Positions 38,462-50,600 of a stretch of DNA of 64,000 nucleotides are shown here, in pieces. Origin of the DNA: Watersipora subatra (lineage: Eukaryota > Bryozoa > Gymnolaemata > Cheilostomatida > Watersiporidae); contig NC_088711.1 of NCBI RefSeq assembly GCF_963576615.1, positions 26,258,182 to 26,322,181 on the forward strand. Direction: 5' to 3'. Numbering within the stretch: position 1 is the stretch's first letter; each line of letters opens with the position of its first letter. A program made the translations under genes and the position numbers. A model generated the notes under the pieces. That model ran no database searches. It had not been told where the DNA came from and was given only the letters and a program-made list of their open reading frames with translations.

Positions 38462-38826
38462 GTAAACACCATATGGTTATGACTAACAAACACCATATGA
38501 TTATGACTAACAAACATCATATGATTATGACTAACAAACACCATATGATTATGACTAACAAATGCCATATGATTATGACTAACAAACACCATATGATTAT
38601 GACTAACAAACACCATATGATTATGACTAACAAACACCATATGATTATGACTAACAAACACCATATGATTATGACTAACAAATACCATATGATTATGACT
38701 AACAGACATCATATGATTATGACTAACAAACACCATATGATTATGACTAACAAACACCATATGATTATGACTAACAAATACCATATGATTATGACTAACA
38801 AACATCATATGATTATGACTAACAAA
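38462..38826. repeat. 24-bp minisatellite, about 15 copies
   Basis: Unit CACCATATGATTATGACTAA plus CAAA. Its length is a multiple of three with no stop in one frame of each strand, so both strands show long open frames (KHHMIMTN and VFVSHNHM repeats). Copies are more than 90% identical, suggesting recent expansion. Confidence 0.95.
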
Positions 38827-39417
38827 AGCTAGTCAGTAGTAATACTAGTGAAACTGATTTCCTAATCAGCTTGTATCAGGTTAGTGATACAAGTTAGACA
38901 CATGACATATAATCACTACTTGAGATTCATCACACCAAATAGTAATAATATTACTACCTACGGTAAGTTGCAGGAAGTAAGTGCAAGGCAACAATTTTTT
39001 AAACATATAGTTTTAGCAACTCTCTGTGTACAGACAACAGTCTTTCCAACTTTAGATATAATTCAACTCATTTACAGCAACTCATTTACAGCAAATCTTT
39101 ACTCTGTGTTCTCCGGATAAACTTACTTGTATAAAACTGAGAAAGGCTTTTGAAACGAACTTGCTTAGGTTTGCATTGATAATAGTTTTAGAAAGCAAAT
39201 AATTAATTTTAAAACTTCTGATGCAAAACCATAATATGTATTTTGGTCTCAAAACCTTTTCAACGACCACTTTTTGATTACTAACTTTTTTGCTCAGGTT
39301 TTAGCAATGTGTAAGCCTTTTACAAAGAACAATCTGGTGTAGTAGATTTGCGTGAAAGTTACAAAAAAAAATTTTCCGTCACTAAAGCGAAGGAACAACT
39401 CCTCATTCGATATTGGT

Positions 39418-39433
39418 GGCCCTAAAAAGGGCC
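39418..39433 (-). promoter_or_regulatory. Histone-type 3' stem-loop motif
   Basis: On the minus strand GGCCCTTTTTAGGGCC is a 6-bp stem with a 4-nt T loop followed by ACCA, matching the replication-dependent histone mRNA 3' end. No histone coding sequence precedes it, and no clear purine-rich downstream element follows. Confidence 0.5.
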
Positions 39434-39601
39434 AGGGCGTGTGAGCACAGGCTACAGCTGTACGTGCACTGGCGAGTCCAGCAACCCTAGAGGGTCGGTA
39501 TCACTAAACATGGTGAAGGTTCTGGAAGTAACGCCTCGGGTCGAGCCACAACAGACTCCATAGATCGGCCTCTACAGTGTAGGCGCCTCGTCCCGTGTTG
39601 G

Positions 39602-39868
39602 TCACCATCTTGGCCTTTTAGACTCCCTGGAGTATGGCTTGCGATCTTGTGCCGGGTAAGGCTCGGGTCGCCATTTGTTGGGATGCAGAGCCCAGCTCTC
39701 CTTCCATTCTGTTTGGGTGCTAATGGACCTCAGGTGGATGGAGTCTTTATGAATGGCTAGCTTCTCACACTGATCAAAATAACAGTCACAAAGGATGCAC
39801 CGGTGAACACTCGTACGTTCATGACGGCGGAGTGCACGCGGCTTGCAGGTAGTAAAGTTGCAATGCTT
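39602..39868 (-). other. Unidentified GC-rich open segment with C2H2-like zinc-finger motifs
   Basis: An 88-codon open stretch without a start Met. It contains C-x2-C-x12-H-x4-H (CILCDCYFDQCEKL, then AIHKDSIH), preceded by a less regular CNFTTC...RRHERTSVH. It ends in SKRPRW before a TGA. The base composition is much richer in G+C than the flanks (about 39400-39930), which suggests transferred or repeat-borne sequence. It may be an exon fragment or part of an unrecognised mobile element. Confidence 0.35.
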
Positions 39869-40803
39869 TCAATTGAGTGCCATGTTGGATAATGCATACC
39901 AGTGAGTCAACCTGAGCTTATATATGCAACCAGATAACTTAAATTATGACGTAAGCCAACTGCTACAGGAAATCAAGGCACTCACTAGAATAAATACAGA
40001 CTAGAATGCACATGCTAAAAGGATTATAAGGCACCCGCTTCCTTGGACTCATAAGCAGAAAATTACCCAAAAATAGAGAAAGAATATTTGTTGATTGTGT
40101 GTTTTATTATTTACTCTTTTTCCGTATTAACTAAATTGAACTAAATTCCATATTAAAAATGTAGCCAAATTTTTGTATCATGTAGTTACATGTGCTTGTA
40201 AATAGCGTTTGTTCTTTTAAGAAATAACTGCCGTTCTGACCTACAAATTTCAACTACTCGTAACCACCAATCATATATTGAGTTTGCTTCTGCTTGCTTA
40301 TATAAACAGTTATCTCTGCATTGGGAAGGCAGTCAGAACTTGATGAGTATGGTAAGACATACTACGATACCATAACAAATTTAATCAAGTATAACAGATT
40401 TTTGTTTGTAACTTAGACAGCTTGGCTCAAAGGGAGTATTAGTATATACACGGTCTGCTCTTGGCTATGATATAGTCTGTATTTTTGGTTCCTGCTAAGG
40501 TTGCATCGATATACATAGTCTGCTATCAGCTGTGATATATAGAGTCTGAGATGTCGTTTTTGCTTGGGTTGCGTTGGCATATCCACAGTCTGCTATCGGC
40601 TGTGAGATAGTGAGTTGATATTAACAGCTTTTACGCTGGCAGTATCGAAGTGTAGTTAATTGTTGGAGCTGCTTCGGCTGCCTGCTTGGCCTGGTTCGGG
40701 AGTTGCCCTGATTTTACTTCACTGACTTTTCAAGGGTCTATCAGATGTGTTTTTTTAGTTGATTTTTAATAAAAATCAATATTTATTATTCAAAAGGCAA
40801 AAA

Positions 40804-41004
40804 CCGAACATTTATATTATTACCATATTTACAAAACAAATTTCAACAGTATTGATTTTTACTAATTACTTATTGATTTATCGGTTACGTATTGATTTTT
40901 GTTAAAAATCAATAAGTAACCGACTGCCACTGACCCACTGCGCGATGTTTAATAAAAATTAATACTGTTAAAATTTGTAAATATGGTAATAATAAGTGTT
41001 CGAT
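40804..41004. repeat. Foldback (inverted-repeat) element of about 200 bp
   Basis: Outer arms 40804-40860 and 40951-41003 are inverted copies with a few indels (shared ATTATTACCATATTTACA). Inside, 40882-40900 and 40904-40922 form a second 19-bp hairpin (CGGTTAC...TTGATTTTT). Confidence 0.75.
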
Positions 41005-41129
41005 CAACATAACTAATGAGTGACTTACACAAAAAAATTGGAAAGGTGGGGTGATCGTGTCTACATGTAATCATGTCAAGTCAATTTGATTAATCGCATT
41101 TGCCCCCGATGGATCATTAGAGCGATATC

Positions 41130-42165
41130 TCTATTTTAAACATGAGAAGATAACTCTTTGTTTATATTATATATTGAGCTTTTGAATTTAACAACAGGTT
41201 GGGGGTAAAAAGTGTTGGGAAGGGATTAAATGAGATAGTAGGGAAAATGTGACTTAATTGTTAAGGGTCCTCACAAAAAAAAATGTTTTTTTATGTTTGT
41301 GTTAGTGGTACCTTTGGTACTTTTGTGTCGTGTATAATAGTGTAAGTGGGCGTTAAGGTAAAAATCTGCAGGGATTGCAATTTCTTCAGTAATGATTTTA
41401 TGTTTTAGGTTTTGGTCAGAAGTTATTTGACGCTCTGCAAGAGTTGCCTATGACCACTCAGACATGAGGTCAAAAACCATGTCGTTTTTGTCAAGGTTAA
41501 CTGCCCACCTAAAAGCTTTCTAATTCACTGATTCAAAAGAGTTGATGTGCTTTGATAAAAATGGAGACCAGTCAGTTGAGGCATACTCAAGGACTGGTCG
41601 GCAGATGGTTCTAAAAGAAAGGTTTTTTGTTTTGGTTGAGCAACTTCTTAGAGACCTCATCAGCATGTATAGGGTAGATAACGACTTAGTTATGGTCTTT
41701 TCTATGTAGAGGTTAAAGTTGGTTTTGTTGTCAATGATAACTCGAAGATATTTGAAGTGTGTGACAAATGTTAGCTTTTGGCCTTTTATTAAGTATTTGT
41801 GAAAAAAGGGAGTTTCCTGAGACCTTACAAAAGAAGTTGTCTGACATTTAGTGGTGTTAAATTTTATGTGCCATTTATCAGCCCAGTCTATGAGAGAATC
41901 AAGGTCTGATTGCAGGTTCGCACAGTCATTAGTTGACTTAAATCTGTGAATATAGGAGAGCATCTTCTGCAAACAGTCTGAATTTAAAGGTCTTTATGTC
42001 TGTTGGCATATCATTTATAAAATCAAAAAGAAGGGGCCTAAAACAGATCTCTGGGGCACACCAGATGAGACTGGACATGGTTTGTTGGAGTGTGTTTCGT
42101 TGATAAAAATGGTCTGTGTACGGTCTTGTACGCTCCTACCGAGTAATGCAGCAGAGTTGTTTACC
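41130..42165 (-). mobile_element. Broken LINE fragment, reverse transcriptase of Jockey/CR1-like type
   Basis: Minus-strand pieces in order: SGVPQRSVLGP near 42030-42070; LFAEDALLY near 41975 (the catalytic box is usually FADD, so Asp became Glu); then DLDSLIDWADKWHIKFNTTK, THFKYLRVIIDNKTNF and RPVLEYASTDWSPFLSKH down to 41520. Frame-shifted or stop-broken continuation (AFRWAVNLDKN, LPNTFYPQPVVKFKS) runs to about 41130. The 5' half is absent. Confidence 0.85.
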
Positions 42166-42856
42166 CTATAAAATGTAAGACAACTACACGTATAAACATT
42201 TGATAAAGTAATACTCTTATCGTAAATGCATCGTTTATTGACGTTAAGATAAGAATGTGTTTACGATATGTTAAAAGTTAGCAAACAGCTTCTAGTACCG
42301 ACTCCGTTTATGTATTTTCTTGTGCCATTACTGTTCCAAATGAGAATTACGTGTTTATTTTATTCATATAGTTTAACTGTAAATTGTTTTCTCTCTAACC
42401 GCTAGTCAATATTTTTTATGTTTTGAAGTTTTTAAATAATTTAGGAATTGATGAATTACACCAGTTTATTAGCGTTTTTTCATGTTAAAAAAATAAAAAC
42501 CGTATCAATTGTAAATCAGTTCCTGTTCAGCCAACTTTAAATAGGCCCTCATCAAGTTACAACTGTTAATAGATTTTGTCGCATGAACGGGTCTAACACT
42601 AAACGTATCATGAGATCACATTGATTAAGTGCACCATTTTTTTTAAAATACCCTAAACTTTTAACCATGCTCTTTTGTAACCTTAACTTATATTGACAGT
42701 TAACCAATTCGATATTAACCTTATTTTAGTTTTGTTATTGATTATTTTATAGTTTTTTGTTTATAATTCATTTTTTGTTTTAAATTGCTGCCAAAATTAT
42801 ATTCTGAAGAAAGCAAAACGAGCATGCTAAAATGTTGTATTAACAAGTGTATGTAC

Positions 42857-43034
42857 ATACCTGCCAACTCTCACGCATTGGGCGTGAGACTTACGCAATC
42901 ACACCAAAGAAAAAATGAAAATGCGTGAGATTTTTGCCCCAATTTCCACAATTTCATATATACTATCATTGATACATCAATTGCCCCAAAACCAAATCTC
43001 ACGCATTGCCCCACTCTTGTGTTGGAAGGTCTGT
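42857..43034. mobile_element. 178-bp MITE with 8-bp target duplication (hAT-like)
   Basis: Begins ATACCTGCCAACTCTCACGC and ends, inverted, ACAGACCTTCCAAC. GTATGTAC flanks it perfectly at 42849-42856 and 43035-43042. The interior repeats CTCACGCATTGSSCC in both orientations. Elements with CTGCCAACTCTCACGCATTG are, from memory, widespread in marine animal genomes. Confidence 0.7.
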
Positions 43035-44681
43035 GTATGTACTTACATGAAGTTGTAGCAAAAAAGGGCTTGGTCTTTTCCTTTACTCACTTTTATAATA
43101 ACTCCTTCACTACATCATCACTACGTCACTGACTTTTTGTAACTTCTGTAACTACTAGTATAGCCTGGGCTCCCCTAACCCAATTATACAACCAAAGACT
43201 TCCATTAGAACATCAAAATATCATATTATTACTTTCACTTTCAAACAGTACAAAGATAAAGCAATCATCGCATGAGCCAAATATGTTGAAAGCTGTACAT
43301 TTTAATTTCCAATGACTTGAACGGTTATAAAAGCAGTAAAAAAGCGCACTAGTTATGCACGTTTGTTTTTGTGTTCTTTATGTCGATCATAACTTGTAAG
43401 CTTTTTTGTGAGAATATCATAATCAATACCATAATTAACTTGCTAGCAAATTATAGGTAAACAAGCATCTCATCAGGAAACGCTTAGCAGGCCAGTACTT
43501 TCTCAAAATTTGTCACTACCAGGCTTTTAAACTGCAGCTATCAAAACCATGCTACAATTGGCGAAATGGGATGTGTGAATTAATTTCTCTCAAAACTAAA
43601 ATCTTGTTGATACCAGCTATTATAGATTTGTTGACAATAGTGTAATTATAGTTTAAAAATAACAGGATAAAAATTTTTACAACGTGACTTTTAAAGTTCA
43701 TACATATCTAGAAAATAACACTCAGTATCATCCTTTTTCTTTTATAAATAATGCTCAGCATCGTTCTTTACTTTTATAAATAAAGCTCAATTTCGTCCTT
43801 TATCTTTTATGAATTCAGTAGAAACTTTGATGCTTCCTCTGCATCATCCAGTTTTACCTTAATAGTTCCTATCTTTTTACAAAACTAGCTACACTTGCTT
43901 TACGAGTTTCCTTTGTTAATTGGTATAGCTGGTAACTCTGCATAGCCAAATGATGAGCAAAGCATTGGTAAAATAGATAAAATAACATAAACATCTCTTG
44001 TTTGCATTTAGAATAAAAAATTTGGCTGATTTTTGCTAAAAAAGTGCTAATTTGCTTTGCCAATTCTGGTTGCTACACAAAGGCTCTCTGTTCAGTATTT
44101 TTTCAACTTTTAAAGCAAGCTTGAAATCAAGAGGCTGTTATATAAAGTCTAAACCGGACATTCATCATCAGCAGATTGTAGGCTGGTTGTAAGCAACTGT
44201 GTAGCACAACATAAAGCTAGATTTGTTTTTAGATACACTAGATCTTGATTTGCACCAATAAATCTCTCTGATATTACATTTGCTTGTGAGCATCAAATGT
44301 CTGTTTCCTAATAGTCTGTGCACCTTTTGTGTATTTATTATATTAAATAGTGGCTCTTCATGATATATTTGAGGAATTTGATATTTGTTTCAGATAGGCT
44401 TTGTATGCTGGATATGATGCTTGTTAAAATTCGATGCTGATGTTACGAATTTGCTGCTGTATGCAACATCTATGTTTAATTTGATGAAATAAATTACAAT
44501 ACTGACGTTGAAAACTTAATTTTGGGGTATCATAACAGGAAGAAACTCCAAAACTTACATAAATTGCAGATGCATTTTTTTGTTGTTGCTATAAATAATA
44601 TCGACCATTATTTGTTATTTGGTGTGTTATGATTCAAACATAGATGTTGTAAATTGTTAGTCGCTTTTACAATTTGTAGTT

Positions 44682-47600
44682 ATGGACTCAGAGTTACCAG
44701 AAGCAACACTTCAAAACATAATTGCTCAAGATTCTTTAAAATGGATATTTGTTGGAGGAAAGGGAGGTGTTGGCAAGACAACAACTAGGTGAGCGGGTAG
44801 TAGGACTCCAAGTTCTCAGAGAGTGAACTAGGTGAGCGGGTAGTAGGACTTCACGTTCTCAGAGAGTGAACTAGGTGAGCGGGTAGTAGGACTCCAAGTT
44901 CTCAGAGAGTAAACTAGGTGAGTGGGTAGTAGGACTTCAAGTTCTCAGAGAGTGACCTAGGTGAGTGGGTAGTGGGACTCCAAGTTCTCAGAGAGTGAAC
45001 TAGGTGAGCGGGTAGTAGGACTCCAAGTTCTCAGAGAGTGACCTAGGTGAGTGGGTAGTGGGACTCCAAGTTCTCAGAGAGTGAACTAGGTGAGCGGTTA
45101 GTGGGGCTCCAAGTTCTCAGAAAGTGGCCTAGGTGAGCGGGTAGTAGGACTCCAAGTTCTCAGAGAGTGAACTAGGTGAGTGGGTAGTAGGACTCCAAGT
45201 TCTCAGAGAGTGAACTAGGTGAGCGGGTAGTGGGACTTCACGTTCTCAGAGAGTAAACTAGGTGAGCGGGTAGTGGGACTCCAAGTTCTCAGAGAGTAAA
45301 GGTTTGTGAGTTTATTCAGTCTTGTCTTCATAATAAAAATATTTAGCTTTAAGACTGTAACAAGTTATGCTAGGTTTGCGTAAGTTTACTCTTCATGGAA
45401 TGGTCGGTAAAATATTTTTAGTTATTTTGAGAAATTATCGGCTTAGGCTTTGCAAGTATTCTCACTTGTATGCACAATAACTGCCTAGAGCTAATACACA
45501 ATGTTAGTGCGCTCTCTCAGCTTATTAGCATGAAATGGAACGATTGCTGCCTAGACATGCTGATCATAAAGGACTCAGTTTAAGGTGATGAAGTGCTCGT
45601 TTTGGAGAGCTGCGATTAATACAATACAGCGATTTGAAGGTGTCTTTGTTGTAGCTGTTCCCTAGCCCTTCAACTATGTAATACCTGAAGGTGTCTTTGT
45701 TGTAGCTGTTCCCTAGCCCTTCAACTATGTAAGGCAAGAGAGTCTGTACTTATTATCTCAACTGACCCAGCCCATAACGTCTCGGATGCATTCAACCAGA
45801 AGTTTTCCAAAGTTCCTACTAAAGTGGATGGCTTCTCCAACCTCTATGCGATGGTTAGCTGAATCACCATTAATCTTTCATGACGTATTTATCTATTTTA
45901 TCACTAATCATGTTTATCGCTTCTAAAATGTCTAATATTCACTGTTAGAGTCTCATATACAATACAAATTGATGTTGAGTTCACCTTTACATTTGTGTCA
46001 CCAGTAGCTAGTCATGTCATGCCTCTAGTGATTCTATAATGTATAAACATGATCCTGGCTTAGCATGAGTTTAAGGCAGTTGTAAACACACAACACTCGG
46101 TAACACATTTGACTAGAGTGCCTGTTGGATACATCTATGAAAAGGAACATTAGCAGTCTCTTGTCAAACTGTTAGTGATCATCTTCTCTTGCTTATTTAA
46201 GCTCTAGCGGAACAGTTTGCTAAGTATGCTAATGCTGCTATGCTATGTAAGCATGCTTGAGATATTGCTCTGTGAGACAGACTTACTAGACACTTTGTCA
46301 AAGATGGGGTAATGTATGGATGACACTGTATCTACATTCTCTGAGTTTCGAGTCATGTTAAAAACATTTTGTCACCAGGAATGTATTGCTTCTGTCAAAT
46401 AGCTCGTCGTTATATTATAAAATGAAGCTATGGTCAGTCAACACCTACAATACTCTGTATAGTAAAATTGTTTTACATGTAGAGATATGTATCATTAAAA
46501 AAGTAACTATAACAGTAAGTATAAACACATAAGTGTAACGGTTGTACTTGAGAGCTCCTAAAAGTTTTTTGGTTAAAACATCTCTTGCAAGACAAACTGA
46601 TCATTGCTTCCTGTTATCAAATATAGTGCTATTTTGACAGCTTGTATTAATATCTTGCTAGTGTGCACAAAAGATTAATTATATATTTGACATTATTTGC
46701 AGTCTCATTAGGCCCTAGGATAAACTGTAGAAGAAATATCTCCTCTACGCTTGGCTTTAGTAACCCAGTGTGTAGGTTATGCTTTCTTAGTGTTCCCGAG
46801 TGCTAATAAGTGTACCGTTGCTAAGGGTTTCACTCTATTCACAGCTAAATATTATCAAGCATATTAACAACCAGCCTCTACTACACGTGTCCATTAGTTT
46901 TAATAGTTGTGCTATGAAGAGTTATCTACTTCCGTAAAATATTTATTTGCAAAGAAGACAACTCTTAGATCATGTGCAAGCATTATTGATAACATGCCCT
47001 ACAGTAATTGGCCTGTTGCAAATTGAATCACATCTTATTTTCAAAAACCTGTAATGAATGTGATTAAGATGGTTTTTTGTGAGTTCGTATGTCTGATATT
47101 GTGCCCAACTACCTCCCCATGCTTAATGCTGCAGGAGATAGACCCAAATGTAGGCTATGGCGAACTGCCTGATGAAATTCTTGGTGATGATGCCGCTCTT
47201 GGTAAATCTATGATCAATGAATTGATTGGCGCGTTTCCTGGCATAGACGAAGCCATGAGCTATGCTGAGGTGATGAAGTGAGTAGCAGTAATGCCATTGC
47301 TTAGAATCATTTTACACGGGGAAGTAATTCCTGTAGACTCAGTTTTTGTTGCTTTAGCAGAGGCTTACATGTGGTAACTTGTTAGGATGCTAAATGCTAA
47401 AGCAACATCTACAAAGTTTACCAAATGGTATAATTATTATTCTTGAAGCTATGGCGGAGGAGTATAAATGGTGGGTTCATACAGGTTATAAATTGTGCAT
47501 CAAATGCAGTTCATATCAAACTTCAATAAAGTTTGTCATACTTTGAGTTTTGCGGAACATCTTATATATTTTATTTATTATGTGATGCGAAGAATATCTC

Positions 47601-50600
47601 TCAAATCATGCAAAGTACACCCAACCATAGTGTATGCAATCAAGATATAAAGTGTGCACTCAACTAGAGGACTGTTTTGCACATTACATGTTTTGTGGCT
47701 ATATTTGCAGGCTAGTAGGTAACATGAATTTCTCAACAGTGGTGTTTGACACGGCGCCTACAGGTCACACACTGCGCCTGCTAAACTTCCCTTCTGTGGT
47801 AGAGAGTGGTTTAGGGAAGCTAGTAAGGATAAAAAACCAATTCAACCCTATAATATCTCAGGTCAGTCTGCCAGCTAGGTATAAATAGGTATAAATATGA
47901 AGTTGTGATATAACAGTTTTGATGAAAATGTTCTGAGGGTTGAAAGCTTTGTATAACGCAGGGTTGTAAAATTTGCCGGAAAAACAGTTTTTACTAGGAC
48001 AGCGGGAAAAACTTGGACAAACTGGTAAATATCGTCTGAAACTGCTAAATACCGTCCGAAACTGGTAAAAACGGAGCAAAACTGGAAAAAATTATTTTAG
48101 GGGCTAACATACTCCCTATAAAGTAGTTGTGAGTTTGTGTTGATGGTTTGAGAGCGAGACTTGTGAGACTCTCAACATAATTTATTGTAATTGGTTTCCT
48201 TTACATCAGATAATCCTCTGGAATACTCATCTAAAACCATCAGTGTCTGTCTGTTCATTTTCACAGGTTTTGAGACCTTTTGAAGTTTGCTGTTAAATTT
48301 AACTTTAATCAATTAGGCCTACTAACAGTTTGCAAGGGCACTGGCTAGTAGCCTATGGCTACTGGGTTCATATAAATATGAATAGCAGTTCCGCACAACT
48401 ATCTTCATAGTTTTCATTCCGCTGTGAACAGTGCTCGTAATTTCCATTTTACACACTGCCAGGAGGTAGACCGAGGAACCCAATATGGGCTGATTTTGAT
48501 CAAATATATCTGAACGAAAAACTTTCACACATTGAATGCAAGTTGTGCAATGCAAAGGTCAGTGCTAAAGCTGATCGCATGAGAGGACATATAGCTAAAC
48601 ATCAAACATTAACACTGACGGCCTCACCAATACCAAGTAGCTCTCAAGAAGCAGAACAAGTTGCATTGTCATCAGATGGGCTGGCCGAGAGTGAGGATGT
48701 TGCTGCACTTGAGCAACCTCCCCTTAAACATGTATCTTTAGCTCCCGTGATACTTAGACTTTTCTCATCCTACACTTGTGCGTAATGCGAAATATATTAT
48801 ATCCGTAAAAATTGTTATAATGTATACATATATGAAATGCACCCATTTGCTGCAAGGAATGCTTACACTACTCTACATCAACTAATAACTATTACAAAAT
48901 GATTAAAACATGTTATATAGAGCTGTAATGTAAAGTAATACCAGATTAAGGCCAAACAAAACAGGCTGCAACGAAAAAAGATATTCCCAGTTTTGACCGA
49001 ATCACCTGGTAAAAACAGTTTTTCCCAGGACGGTTTTTACCGCCCCGGTTTTACCAGTACAACCCTGGTATAAAGCATTGATGTCTTTAAAGCGATTTTC
49101 GCAAATGTCATGAGCTAATGATTTGCCACAGAAAGCTGTTATAGTGGTTCTCTTATATGGTTTAACTAGCCAAATGCCCGGCATTGCACGGGTAATAGAA
49201 TAATTAACTAATTAATTTGAGTAACTTACCTGGAAAGCTAAATCTACTAAAATCATCACCAAAACAATACCCTCGTTTTGTGCCAGCTTAACAATCGTTA
49301 CATGTAATAGTCAACAGTGCTAGTTATTAACCACAAGCGAGTGCTTCAAGTTGGAGTATCTTAACCGGTGTTATGACTATTTGTCAAAGACTTCATTGTA
49401 TTCCGTGTAGCTTAATGGTTAACTTCGCCGCCTCCAGATCTGGAGATCCCGAGATCGAATCTAGGGCTGTGTGGATTTTGCATTGCTAGATTTTAATAGC
49501 TGGACACACAGGGTTTAACGAAATGACAAAAAGACAAACACTGAGATTTATACTGTATATATATATATAGTTATGGCAAAAGTCGTTATATCAGCTCAGG
49601 GTAGTAGCGTTTGGAAATTCATTCGTTATGCTTGTTTGTCTCATAAATTGGCTTGGCTTTTATTTTATTGAGAAATTGAGTATGTATTTTTCATTGGCTG
49701 TTAGTATAAGCCTTGACATCTAGTTTGTCCAAGCATATCCCTTATGCTCCAGTCATGCATGCATATATATGCTAGCTCGTGATAGATATTATGGCAAGGT
49801 GTTTCGTAGAGTGTGTGTTGTATGTTCTTGGAGGGGAGAAGAATCAGTTTTTATAAAAAATTGAATGAGATTAAACAGAATGAGGAAGCTTTTTAGTCTA
49901 TGCATGTAAATATACACATACTAGCTTTACAACCCGGCGTTGCTCGGGTAATAAAAAAGTCTTTGGATAGAAAATTGATTTGTATTTAATATATAACAAC
50001 ATTTGCCATTCTAACTTTCAAACTACTTATCATGAGAAGAGTGTTTTGTGTAATTGAAATAAATTAAGAGAGAAAATAAAAACAACTGCAAAGGTTTTCA
50101 AACTTTGTCAAACAACTTTTAAACTTCATATAATAAGGAAAATGTTTCGTGCAAGTCAAATAAATTAAAAAAATAAAACGACTATAAAAAGGTTTAGATG
50201 TAAATGTGAAGTAAATAGCAAGTAATAGCTAAATTAAGTCGGTTTTGCTCCGATTACAATAAAAGATGCTTCGGTAATAATACAATTCATACAAACCGAG
50301 ACAACAAAATAAAAATCCTGAATAGGTTGAATTAATAATAAATATTCTTACATAGAAGTGTGTGTATAAAAAATGTTACTGTTCCACTAGAAGCTCTCCA
50401 TCAAAACTTTGAATACGACGATACTGGTACCTCTCAATACTGGTACAAATGTAAAAATGAGATATCGTACTTTCTTTGTCTGACCGAATGGAGAGAATGT
50501 AGAGGCTCTTCCTACGGAGATAATACAATTGTCTGCATAAGAAGAATGGGCCTTGACCCCAACTATAGTAATTGAACCTTACGAATAATATTTCTTAACA

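Larger units (their letters stand above)
38827..44681. other. Intergenic DNA rich in mobile-element remnants
   Basis: Between the acidic gene and GET3 I find no host gene. Listed separately: GC-rich block 39400-39930, foldback 40804-41004, LINE remnant 41130-42165, MITE 42857-43034, and a three-copy repeat at 43722-43825 built on CTTTTATAAATAATGCTCAG. A degenerate repeat of about 83 bp (three copies of AGTCTGCTATCAGCTGTGAT) lies at about 40437-40612. 43830-44681 shows nothing further. Confidence 0.55.

Noticed and set aside
38401-38832. 135- and 154-residue open frames on opposite strands
   Set aside because: Produced by a 24-bp repeat whose length is a multiple of three; no start context or homologue.
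39400-39930. Histone gene on the minus strand
   Set aside because: Only the 3' stem-loop motif is present; none of the frames upstream resembles a core or linker histone.
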